This document shows, piece after piece, positions 1 to 6,105 of a stretch of DNA of 9,448 nucleotides. A model generated the notes under the pieces. It did not search any database. It saw only the letters and a list, made by a program, of their open reading frames with translations, and was not told the origin of the DNA. Made by a program: the position numbers and the translations under genes. Numbering within the stretch: the stretch's first letter is position 1; every line of letters begins with the position of its first letter. The stretch lies in contig CAMNAH010000028.1 in NCBI GenBank assembly GCA_946530775.1, forward strand, positions 1 through 9,448, in the 5' to 3' direction. The DNA comes from an uncultured Coriobacteriales bacterium. Lineage in GTDB: Bacteria > Actinomycetota > Coriobacteriia > Coriobacteriales > Atopobiaceae.

Positions 1-324
1 GTGCGCCTTGCAGAGGGCGAGGCCGATACGGTCATGCCGCTCAAGCCCGAGCATCTCAACCTGCTGGGCACCGTGCATGGGGGCGTGCTGCTCACGCTTG
101 CCGACGTGGCCACCGGCACCGCCGCGGCGAGCTACGGCATCATGGCCACCACCTCGTCAGGCGAATACCATTTCCTGCGCGCCGTGCGCGGATCGTCTTC
201 GCTGCGCGCCCACGCCCATGTGGTCAAGCGCGGCGCTTCGCTCATCGTGTGCGGCGTCGAGCTCTATGACGATGCGGATGCGCTCGTGGGAACGGGAACG
301 TTCACGCTGTTCGTGCTGAGCTGA
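1..324 (+). CDS. PaaI-type hotdog-fold thioesterase, 5'-truncated by the window edge
   Basis: The 107 visible codons end at TGA 322-324 and match the PaaI/YbgC-like hotdog thioesterase family, whose members hydrolyse acyl-CoA (often aryl- or hydroxyacyl-CoA) thioesters in the cytoplasm. The signature is N-L-L-G-T-V-H-G-G (residues 20-28) followed by T-L-A-D (32-35) at the start of the central helix. The HGG turn and the acidic residue are typical of the active site. The C-terminal strand GTGTFTLFVL is also typical. Family members are usually about 130-140 residues with some 30-40 residues before the HGG motif. Here only 25 precede it, so the GTG at base 1 is more likely an internal Val codon than the start. 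The substrate cannot be told from sequence. The gene has the same direction as the gcv operon but is 545 bp from it, with regulatory RNA in between, so it is probably a separate transcription unit. Confidence 0.82.
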   Translation: MRLAEGEADTVMPLKPEHLNLLGTVHGGVLLTLADVATGTAAASYGIMATTSSGEYHFLRAVRGSSSLRAHAHVVKRGASLIVCGVELYDDADALVGTGTFTLFVLS

Positions 325-341
325 GCGGTTTCCGGGTTGTT

Positions 342-436
342 CCGTTCGCAATCGGTGTACTCCGTTCGCGAACGGAGTAGATTTCACGCCCCGATTCCTG
401 CTCCGTTCATGAACGGTATGCTCCGTTCGCGAACGG
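342..436. repeat. Cluster of four 14-bp palindromes (CCGTTCGCGAACGG type), two 34-bp pairs
   Basis: Four boxes lie at 342-355 (CCGTTCGCAATCGG, degenerate), 362-375 (CCGTTCGCGAACGG, perfect), 403-416 (CCGTTCATGAACGG, perfect) and 423-436 (CCGTTCGCGAACGG, perfect). Box 2 lies inside a longer perfect palindrome, 358-379, with flanks TACT/AGTA. Start-to-start distances are 20, 41 and 20 bp, close to whole numbers of helical turns, so all boxes would face the same side of the DNA. Each pair is a 34-bp unit with a 6-bp spacer (TGTACT, TATGCT). The likely role is a multi-site operator for a dimeric regulator. An alternative is a short mobile or REP-like palindromic repeat. The cluster starts 17 bp after the thioesterase stop and ends about 215 bp before the glycine riboswitch, so the controlled gene is uncertain. 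The pattern is seen directly; the function is inferred. Confidence 0.6.
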
Positions 437-506
437 TTCACATCGTCTAAGCTCTCGACAGCCCATCCCGCCATGGTGAACGACAAGACCTGTCCCCCAT
501 TGTCTC

Positions 507-537
507 TGAGACAAAGGGAAACGTCCCTTTTGTCTCA
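507..537 (+). repeat. 31-bp imperfect hairpin repeat, copy 1 (REP-like)
   Basis: The left arm TGAGACAAAGGGA (507-519) pairs with the right arm TCCCTTTTGTCTCA (524-537), leaving one bulged T and a short loop (AACG/ACG). The reverse complement of the element matches 7435-7465 at 30 of 31 positions. The bases just before it form a smaller overlapping palindrome, TGTCTCTGAGACA (501-513), which could compete with the long hairpin. No long T-run follows (only ATTT), so it is a poor intrinsic terminator in this direction. Short hairpins present in several near-identical copies are typical of REP elements mobilised by RAYT/IS200-like transposases. No such transposase is in this window, so that link is an inference. 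Confidence 0.7.
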
Positions 538-652
538 TTTGGGCCGTTCCCGTGGCCGTTAGGCAGGTCGATAGGCCGTCTGCGGTTTTGACGGAGCTTC
601 ACATGATCCGCCACGGTATCCTCAAATCAACAATCGAATAATTCCGGACGAC

Positions 653-803
653 GGGATCGGGAGAGACCGCAGGTACGGCGCCGAAGGGGAGGCAAGAACT
701 CTCAGGCAAAAGGACCGATTCCAGACGGAACCTTGGAAAGGCCGCGGGGCCACCGAAGAAGCAATCCGCGCGGGCGGAGAATCTTTCAGGTTGCATGACA
801 GGG
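653..803 (+). ncRNA. Tandem (two-aptamer) glycine riboswitch upstream of gcvT
   Basis: Two glycine aptamers follow each other in the gcvT leader. Aptamer 1 (653-722) has P1 GGGAUCGG (653-660) with CCGAUUCC (715-722), P2 GAGAG (661-665) with CUCUC (699-703), and the conserved cores GCCGAAGG (680-687) and CUCAGGCAAAAGGAC (701-715). Aptamer 2 (731-803) has P1 CCUUG (731-735) with CAGGG (799-803), P2 GAAAG (736-740) with CUUUC (783-787), and the cores ACCGAAGAAGCAA (752-764) and CUUUCAGG (783-790). The matched P2 change between aptamers (GAGAG/CUCUC versus GAAAG/CUUUC) is what a conserved helix would show. The linker is 8 nt (723-730). This class binds glycine and in other bacteria controls gcv operons, normally turning them on when glycine is plentiful. 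Base pairs were assigned by eye. The transcription start is unknown, and no convincing promoter was found in 540-650. Confidence 0.95.
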
Positions 804-848
804 GCGCAGGTTTTGGCGATGCTTGGTCGCCGATGCCTGCCCCTTTTT
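801..848 (+). terminator. Intrinsic terminator, expression platform of the glycine riboswitch
   Basis: The outer arm GGGG..CAGG (801-810, with a 2-nt bulge) pairs with CCUGCCCC (836-843). An inner helix GGCGA (815-819) with UCGCC (827-831) caps it, and U844-U848 follows directly. This is a GC-rich hairpin plus U-run, as in rho-independent terminators. The arm begins at G801, so bases 801-803 also belong to the P1 closing strand of aptamer 2 (799-803). The two structures therefore cannot form at the same time. Stable aptamer 2 with glycine should prevent the terminator and let RNA polymerase read into gcvT. Confidence 0.85.
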
Positions 849-862
849 CCTTAAGGAAGGAG
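844..862 (+). promoter_or_regulatory. gcvT Shine-Dalgarno site with possible sequestering U-tract
   Basis: AAGGAAGGAG (853-862) sits 7 nt before the gcvT ATG and is a strong ribosome binding site, which fixes the start codon at 870. The terminator U-run and next bases (UUUUUCC, 844-850) are complementary to GGAAGGA (855-861), with UUCC/GGAA Watson-Crick and the rest partly G-U. The loop is UUAA. A weak hairpin could therefore partly cover the site in read-through RNA. The ribosome binding site is clear; any regulatory role of the hairpin is speculation. Confidence 0.6.
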
Positions 863-869
863 TGCGACC

Positions 870-1955
870 ATGGATCGAAAAACGCCCCTGTACGATGTCC
901 ATGTTGCCGAGGGAGGTAAGATCGTCCCCTTCGCGGGCTGGCTGCTGCCCGTGCAGTACGAGACGGGCATCATCGCCGAGCACGAGGCCGTGCGCACCGG
1001 CGTGGGCATGTTCGACGTCTCGCACATGGGAGAGTTCCTCTTCACCGGCCCCACCGCGCTCGATTCGCTCAACCACATCATCACCAACGACTACAGCGCC
1101 ATGCCGGTCGGCAAGGTGCGCTACGGCGTGCTCTGCACCGATGACGGCGGCTGCATCGACGACCTGATCGTCTACAAGTTCGCCGACGACGAGTGGTTCG
1201 TCGTGGTGAACGCCTCCAACCGTCTCAAGGACTTCGCGCATATGAGCGAGAACCTCCTCGCGGGCACGCATATCGAGGACATCTCCGATTCCCTCGTCGA
1301 GATCGCCCTGCAGGGCCCGCGCGCCAAGGATGTGCTCGCCAAGCTCTGCAACGCCGACGAGCTTCCCGCCGGATACTACACCTGCGTGCGCAGCATCGAT
1401 GTGGCGAGCTTCGACTGCATCGTCTCGCGCACCGGCTACACCGGCGAGTTCGGCTACGAGATCTACGTCGCAGCCGAGCACGGCGTCGAGCTCTGGCATG
1501 CCCTGCGCGAGGCGGGCGACGAGTTCGGCCTCATCCCCTGCGGCCTCGGCGCGCGCGACACGCTGCGCCTCGAGGCGTCCATGCCGCTCTACGGCCACGA
1601 GATGGACGAGACCATCACGCCGCTCGAAGCAGGGCTCGGCCTGGGCGTGCGCCTCGACAAGGACGAGTTCATCGGCCGCGAAGCCCTCATCGCCGCAGGC
1701 GAGCCCCGGCGCATCCGCGTGGGCCTCGAGGTCACGGGCCGCGGCATCGCCCGTGAGCACCAGGATGTCTACATCGGAGACGAGCTCATCGGCCATACCA
1801 CCTCGGGCACCTTCGCCCCGCACCTCAAGAAGGCCATCGCCATGGCGCTCGTCGGCAGCGATCACGCCGCCGTGGGCACCGAGGTCGAGGTCGACGTCCG
1901 CGGGCGCCGTATCCCCGCCAAGATCGTCCCCATGCCGTTCTACAAGCACGCCTAA
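870..1955 (+). CDS. gcvT: Glycine cleavage system T protein (aminomethyltransferase)
   Basis: A 361-residue cytoplasmic enzyme of the glycine cleavage system. It takes the aminomethyl group from the lipoyl arm of H protein, releases ammonia and passes the one-carbon unit to tetrahydrofolate, giving 5,10-methylene-THF. Family landmarks are [10 protein letters not shown] (46-55), [11 protein letters not shown] (93-103) with the conserved Asp pair 97/98 where the catalytic/folate-binding Asp lies, [10 protein letters not shown] (112-121), RTGYTGE (187-193), the [13 protein letters not shown] stretch (224-236) and the C-terminal [16 protein letters not shown] barrel segment. Length is close to that of bacterial GcvT. 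The ATG at 870 is chosen because of the strong ribosome binding site at 853-862 and the typical N-terminus ([20 protein letters not shown]). It is first in the operon and directly behind the riboswitch terminator. No missing key residues were seen. Confidence 0.97.
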   Translation: MDRKTPLYDVHVAEGGKIVPFAGWLLPVQYETGIIAEHEAVRTGVGMFDVSHMGEFLFTGPTALDSLNHIITNDYSAMPVGKVRYGVLCTDDGGCIDDLIVYKFADDEWFVVVNASNRLKDFAHMSENLLAGTHIEDISDSLVEIALQGPRAKDVLAKLCNADELPAGYYTCVRSIDVASFDCIVSRTGYTGEFGYEIYVAAEHGVELWHALREAGDEFGLIPCGLGARDTLRLEASMPLYGHEMDETITPLEAGLGLGVRLDKDEFIGREALIAAGEPRRIRVGLEVTGRGIAREHQDVYIGDELIGHTTSGTFAPHLKKAIAMALVGSDHAAVGTEVEVDVRGRRIPAKIVPMPFYKHA

Positions 1956-1980
1956 AGGCCGTCAACGAAAGGAAGAGACC

Positions 1981-2361
1981 ATGTTCAACATCCCCGAGAA
2001 CCTCCGCTACACGTCCTCCCACGAGTGGGTCTTGGAGGAGGATGGCGTCTACACCGTCGGCCTCACCGATTTCGCACAGGACTCCCTCGGCGACCTCGTG
2101 TTCATCAACCTGCCTCAGGAGGGCGACGAGGTCGTTGCCGGCGAGGCGTTCTGCGATGTGGAGTCCGTCAAGGCGGTCTCCGACGTCTTCTCCCCCGTCT
2201 CCGGCACCATCGTCGAGGTCAACGAGGAGCTCGCCGATGCGCCACAGCTCATCAACGAGAACGCGTACGATGCTTGGATCGTGCGCGTGGGCGAGGTCAC
2301 CGAGGCAGAGGACCTGCTCGACGCCGAGGCCTATGCCGCCGTCTGCGAGAGCGAGGCGTAA
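1981..2361 (+). CDS. gcvH: Glycine cleavage system H protein (lipoyl carrier)
   Basis: A 126-residue lipoyl-domain carrier that shuttles the aminomethyl intermediate from P to T protein and is reoxidised by L protein. The lipoylated lysine is K64 in E-S-V-K-A-V-S-D (61-68), the classic H-protein motif. Other marks are SSHEWV (12-17), [16 protein letters not shown] (26-41) and the [12 protein letters not shown] hairpin. Length and Lys position match typical H proteins. The ATG at 1981 has AAAGGAAGAG upstream and lies 25 nt after gcvT. It is very acidic, as is normal for the family. The downstream lplA product is the obvious candidate to attach lipoate to K64. Confidence 0.97.
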   Translation: MFNIPENLRYTSSHEWVLEEDGVYTVGLTDFAQDSLGDLVFINLPQEGDEVVAGEAFCDVESVKAVSDVFSPVSGTIVEVNEELADAPQLINENAYDAWIVRVGEVTEAEDLLDAEAYAAVCESEA

Positions 2362-2366
2362 GCACC

Positions 2367-3683
2367 GTGGGCAGCTACATCCCCGCGAGCGCCCAGGAGA
2401 CGTCCGAGCTGCTCGATGCCGTCGGCATCGCATCGCTCGACGACCTCTACCGGCAGGTCCCGCCCGAGGCGCGCATCGACAAGCTCGATCTGCCGTCAGG
2501 CATGAGCGAGCTCGAGGCGCTCGCGCATCTCGAGGACCTCGCCGATAAGGACGTCCGCTTCAGGGACGTCTACCGCGGCGCAGGCGCATACCGCCATTAC
2601 ATCCCCGCCATCGTGAAGACCGTGACCTCCAAGGAGGAGTTCCTCACGGCCTATACGCCCTACCAGGCCGAGATCAGCCAGGGCGTGCTCCAGTCGATCT
2701 TCGAGTACCAGACCCAGATGTGCGAGCTCACCGGCATGGACGTCTCCAACGCGAGCGTCTACGACGGCGCAACCGCGGCAGCCGAGGGCCTGCTCATGTG
2801 CCTCGACCGCAAGCGCGGGACGGTGGTCGTCTCCGCGACGGCGCACCCGCACGTCATCGAGACGGTCGAGACCTACTGCGCGAGCAGAAACGTCCCCGTG
2901 ACCGTCGTGCCCGCGGACAAGGACCTCGCGACCGACCCCGCCGCCATCGCCGCGGCGCTCGATGCCACGGTCGCCGCCGTGTACGTGCAGAGCCCCAACC
3001 GCTACGGCATCATCGAGGACGTCGCCGCCATCGCCGATGCGGCGCACGCCGCCGGCGCCAAGCTCGTGCAGGGCTTCAACCCCATCTCGCTCGGCATCCT
3101 CAAGACCCCGCGCGAGTACGGCGCCGACGTGGCCGTGGGCGAGGGCCAGCCCCTAGGGCTCCCGCTCGGCTTCGGCGGCCCGTATCTGGGCATCATGTGC
3201 GCGACCAAGGACCTCATGCGCAAGCTCCCGGGCCGTATCGTCGGCGAGACGTGCGACGCTGAGGGGCGGCGCGCCTACGTGCTCACGCTCCAGGCGCGCG
3301 AGCAGCACATCCGCCGCGAGAAGGCGTCGTCCAACATCTGCTCCAACGAGGCGCTCTGCGCCATGACCGCATCGGTCTACCTCGCTGCCATGGGCGACGC
3401 CGGGCTCGCCCGCGCAGCCGAGCTCTCCTACGCCCACGCCCACTACCTGGCCAACCGTCTCGGCGAGCTGGGATTCGCGCTCGTCTCAGACAGGCCCTTC
3501 TTCCACGAGTTCGTCACCACGGTGCCCGGCGATGCCGCCGCGATCGAGCGGGCGCTCGCTGCGAAGGGCATCCTCTGCGGACTTGCCATCGACGAGGGCA
3601 TGCTCTGGTGCGCCACGGAGCTCAACTCCAAGGGTCGCATCGATGCCCTGATCGACGCGCTGAAGGAGGTGGGGCTCTCATGA
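2367..3683 (+). CDS. gcvPA: Glycine dehydrogenase (decarboxylating) subunit 1, P-protein alpha
   Basis: A 438-residue N-terminal half of the split P protein. With GcvPB it forms the PLP enzyme that decarboxylates glycine and loads the remaining aminomethyl group onto H protein. Recognisable segments are YIPAS (4-8), YTPYQAEISQG (96-106), IFEYQTQMCELTGMDV (111-126), YDGATAAAEG (132-141), the GQPLGLPLGFGGPYLGIM stretch, and LQAREQHIRREKASSNIC (308-325). The PLP lysine is not expected here, as it lies in subunit 2. The start is GTG 2367, 5 nt after gcvH. It gives a family-like N-terminus, and the next in-frame ATG would delete about 45 conserved residues. The ribosome binding site is weak (GAGG, 2353-2356), so translational coupling to gcvH is likely. 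The stop overlaps the gcvPB start by 4 nt. Confidence 0.96.
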   Translation: MGSYIPASAQETSELLDAVGIASLDDLYRQVPPEARIDKLDLPSGMSELEALAHLEDLADKDVRFRDVYRGAGAYRHYIPAIVKTVTSKEEFLTAYTPYQAEISQGVLQSIFEYQTQMCELTGMDVSNASVYDGATAAAEGLLMCLDRKRGTVVVSATAHPHVIETVETYCASRNVPVTVVPADKDLATDPAAIAAALDATVAAVYVQSPNRYGIIEDVAAIADAAHAAGAKLVQGFNPISLGILKTPREYGADVAVGEGQPLGLPLGFGGPYLGIMCATKDLMRKLPGRIVGETCDAEGRRAYVLTLQAREQHIRREKASSNICSNEALCAMTASVYLAAMGDAGLARAAELSYAHAHYLANRLGELGFALVSDRPFFHEFVTTVPGDAAAIERALAAKGILCGLAIDEGMLWCATELNSKGRIDALIDALKEVGLS

Positions 3684-5122
3684 AGCTCCTGTTCGAGAGA
3701 AGCACCCCGGGACATGCCCACACCATCCTGCCCGAGCTCGACGTCGATATGCCCGCGCTCCCCGAGGGGGCTGCGCGCACGCAGCGGCCGCATCTCCCCG
3801 AGCTCGCCGAGATCGAGCTCGGTCGCCACTATACCGAGCTTGCCAAGCAGACCCACGGTGTGAACGACGGGTTCTATCCCCTGGGCTCCTGCACCATGAA
3901 GTACAACCCGCGTATCAACGAGCAGGTCGCGGCGCTGCCCGGATTCACCGATATCCACCCGCTGCAGCCCGCCTCAACCGTGCAGGGCGCGCTCGGCGTC
4001 ATGGCAAAGACCGCCGATGCCCTCGCCGAGATCTGCGGCATGGATGCGGTGACGCTCCAACCCGCAGCCGGCGCGCACGGCGAGTACACGGGCCTTCTGC
4101 TCATCCGCGCCTATCATCTGGAGCGCGGAGACACCGCACGCACCAAGATCATCGTCCCCGACTCCGCGCATGGCACCAACCCCGCAAGCGCGGTCATGGC
4201 GGGCTTCACCGTGGTCTCGGTTCCGAGCAACGATGCCGGCGGCGTCGACCTCGATGCGCTGCGTGCAGCCGTCGGCCCCGATACCGCGGGCCTCATGCTC
4301 ACCAATCCCAACACGCTGGGCCTCTTCGATCCCAACATCCTCGAGATCTGCCGCATCATCCACGAGGCCGGCGGCCTGTGCTACTACGACGGCGCCAACC
4401 TCAACGCCGTCATGGGCCACGCGCGCCCCGGCGACATGGGCTTCGACTGCGTGCACGTGAACCTGCACAAGACGTTCTCGACGCCCCATGGCGGCGGAGG
4501 TCCGGGCTCGGGCCCCGTGGGCTGCAAGGCGTTCCTCGCGCAGTATCTCCCCAGCCCGCTCGTGCGCAAGGGCAAACAGGGCTACGAGCTCTTCAAACCC
4601 GAGAAAAGCGTCGGGCGCGTGCGCAGCTTCCACGGCAACTTCCTCGTGGTCGTGCGCGCGCTCGCCTACATCGCGATGCTCGGTGCAGAGGGGCTGCCCG
4701 AGACATCCGCCCATGCGGTGCTCAACGCCAACTACCTCATGAAGCGGCTCGAAGGCTCGTGGACCGTTCCGTTCGGCGAGCTCTGCATGCACGAGTTCGT
4801 CATCGACGTCGCACCGCTCAAGGCCGAGACGGGCGTCTCTGCGATGGACGTCGCCAAGCGCATGCTCGACTTCGGCATCCACCCACCCACCATGTACTTC
4901 CCGCTCATCGTGCACGAGGCCCTCATGGTCGAGCCCACCGAGACCGAGAGCAAGGCCGAGCTCGACGCCTTCATCGAGATCATGGACAGGATCTGGCAGG
5001 AGGCGCATGAGAATGGCGAGCGCCTGCACGAGGCTCCGCTCGAATGCCCGATCGGCAGGCCCGACGAGGTCGGCGCCGCCCGCAACCCGCGTCTGCGCTT
5101 CGACTTTGGCGCCGAGGCATGA
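3680..5122 (+). CDS. gcvPB: Glycine dehydrogenase (decarboxylating) subunit 2, P-protein beta
   Basis: A 480-residue C-terminal half of the split P protein, carrying the cofactor site. The PLP lysine is K264 in N-L-H-K-T-F-S-T-P-H-G-G-G-G-P-G (261-276), the invariant P-protein motif. Other conserved blocks are GFYPLGSCTMKYNPRIN (64-80), LQPAAGAHGEYTGLL (126-140), IIVPDSAHGTNPAS (157-170), NPNTLGLF (209-216) and YDGANLNA (236-243). Length matches the two-subunit family; fused P proteins are about 950 residues. The start ATG overlaps the gcvPA stop (ATGA, 3680-3683) and has AAGGAGG at 3663-3669, so the two subunits should be made in near-equal amounts. The stop overlaps the lplA start in the same ATGA way. 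Confidence 0.97.
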   Translation: MKLLFERSTPGHAHTILPELDVDMPALPEGAARTQRPHLPELAEIELGRHYTELAKQTHGVNDGFYPLGSCTMKYNPRINEQVAALPGFTDIHPLQPASTVQGALGVMAKTADALAEICGMDAVTLQPAAGAHGEYTGLLLIRAYHLERGDTARTKIIVPDSAHGTNPASAVMAGFTVVSVPSNDAGGVDLDALRAAVGPDTAGLMLTNPNTLGLFDPNILEICRIIHEAGGLCYYDGANLNAVMGHARPGDMGFDCVHVNLHKTFSTPHGGGGPGSGPVGCKAFLAQYLPSPLVRKGKQGYELFKPEKSVGRVRSFHGNFLVVVRALAYIAMLGAEGLPETSAHAVLNANYLMKRLEGSWTVPFGELCMHEFVIDVAPLKAETGVSAMDVAKRMLDFGIHPPTMYFPLIVHEALMVEPTETESKAELDAFIEIMDRIWQEAHENGERLHEAPLECPIGRPDEVGAARNPRLRFDFGAEA

Positions 5123-6093
5123 TCGCACGCTGCAGCATATACGAATCGTGCCAGGTTGACCCGTACGGCAACCTGGCACGTGAGGAATGCCTGCTCGATG
5201 CATGCGGCGAGAACGAGGCCATCCTCTACCTGTGGCAGAACGAGCGCACCGTGGTCATCGGGCGCAATCAGAACGCCTATGACGAGTGCGACATCGAGGC
5301 GCTCGAGGCCGATGGCGGAAAGCTCGCACGCAGGCTCTCGGGCGGCGGTGCCGTCTACCACGACCTCGGCAACCTCAACTTCACCTTCATCATGCCCACC
5401 GCAGATTGGGACCTCGATGCGCAGACCGACGTGCTCATGCGCGCGCTCAGGGCGCTCGGCATTTATCCCGAGCGCAGCGGCCGCAACGATCTGACCATCG
5501 ACGGGCGCAAGTTCTCCGGCCACGCCTACTACCATCATGGCGGCAAGAGCTTCCACCATGGGACGCTCATGGTCTATGTCGACCCCGAGAATCTCTCGCG
5601 CTATCTCACCGTCTCACCGCTCAAGCTGGGCGCCAAGGGCGTGCCGTCTGCGCGCTCGCGCGTGATGAACCTCGTCGATCTCAAGCCCGATCTCGACATC
5701 GACAATCTTAAGGAAGAGCTGGTAGGCGGCTTCGAGACTGTCTTCGGATCGCTCGTCACGCCCTTCCCGAAGGAGCGCATCGATGCGTCTGCGCTTGCCG
5801 AGAAAACCGCTCGGCACCGCTCCCCCGCTTGGCTGCTGCGCGATGCGCACACGCTCGACATCGTGCGCCACGCGCGCTTCGACTGGGGCACGGTGCGCCT
5901 GGACTTCTCCGCTGCGCACGGCGCAATCACCGAAACGGCCCTGTATTCCGACGGCCTCGACGCGGATGCCCTCGAGGCCGCCCCCGCTGCGCTCGTGGGC
6001 TGCGCGCTCGACAGGGACTCGCTCGAGCAGCGGCTCAGCACGATCTTCTCGGACGGCGCGATTGCCCGCGACATCGTATCGCTCATCATCTGA
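5119..6093 (+). CDS. lplA: Lipoate-protein ligase A
   Basis: A 324-residue enzyme that activates free lipoate with ATP and transfers it to the lysine of lipoyl domains. Here the evident target is K64 of GcvH. The diagnostic motifs are R-R-L-S-G-G-G-A-V-Y-H-D (71-82) for lipoyl-AMP binding, GNLNFTF (84-90), and D-G-R-K-F-S-G (128-134) with the conserved K131. The length, near that of E. coli LplA, and the extra C-terminal region (about 245-324) indicate a complete ligase with both catalytic and accessory domains, rather than a LipB-type octanoyltransferase or a short amidotransferase. The ATG overlaps the gcvPB stop by 4 nt, so it is translationally coupled to the P protein. No lipA or lipB is in this window, which fits lipoate salvage but does not prove absence of synthesis elsewhere. 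Confidence 0.95.
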   Translation: MIARCSIYESCQVDPYGNLAREECLLDACGENEAILYLWQNERTVVIGRNQNAYDECDIEALEADGGKLARRLSGGGAVYHDLGNLNFTFIMPTADWDLDAQTDVLMRALRALGIYPERSGRNDLTIDGRKFSGHAYYHHGGKSFHHGTLMVYVDPENLSRYLTVSPLKLGAKGVPSARSRVMNLVDLKPDLDIDNLKEELVGGFETVFGSLVTPFPKERIDASALAEKTARHRSPAWLLRDAHTLDIVRHARFDWGTVRLDFSAAHGAITETALYSDGLDADALEAAPAALVGCALDRDSLEQRLSTIFSDGAIARDIVSLII

Positions 6094-6105
6094 AAGGAGC
6101 CCGCT

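Noticed and set aside
358..379. Terminator of the thioesterase gene
   Set aside because: The 22-bp palindrome has no loop and no T-run after it, so it is a better DNA-binding site than an RNA terminator.
342..436. SOS (LexA) operator cluster
   Set aside because: The Gram-positive LexA box has GAAC-N4-GTTC order. Here the cores are GTTC-N2-GAAC, and the between-box reading gives GAAC-N10-GTTC, so neither fits.
342..436. CRISPR array
   Set aside because: The repeats are only 14 bp, with spacers of 6-27 bp that are not unique protospacer-sized units, and no cas genes are nearby.
588..622. Possible gcv promoter: TTGACG (588-593) with TATCCT (617-622)
   Set aside because: The spacer would be 23 bp, far from the usual 16-18, and no good -10 lies at 17 bp. 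AATAAT (637-642) also lacks a fitting -35. The promoter must be in this area but I cannot place it.
786..1949. Long - strand open frame (387 codons) opposite gcvT
   Set aside because: It is low-complexity, Ala/Asp/Glu/His-rich translation with no family features, opposite a fully conserved gcvT and running into the riboswitch terminator. It is an antisense shadow.
5119..6093. Octanoyltransferase (LipB/LipM) instead of lipoate ligase
   Set aside because: The RRLSGGGAVYHD and DGRKFSG motifs, together with the extra C-terminal region and full LplA length, fit LplA. LipB/LipM have a different Cys/Lys arrangement and are shorter.
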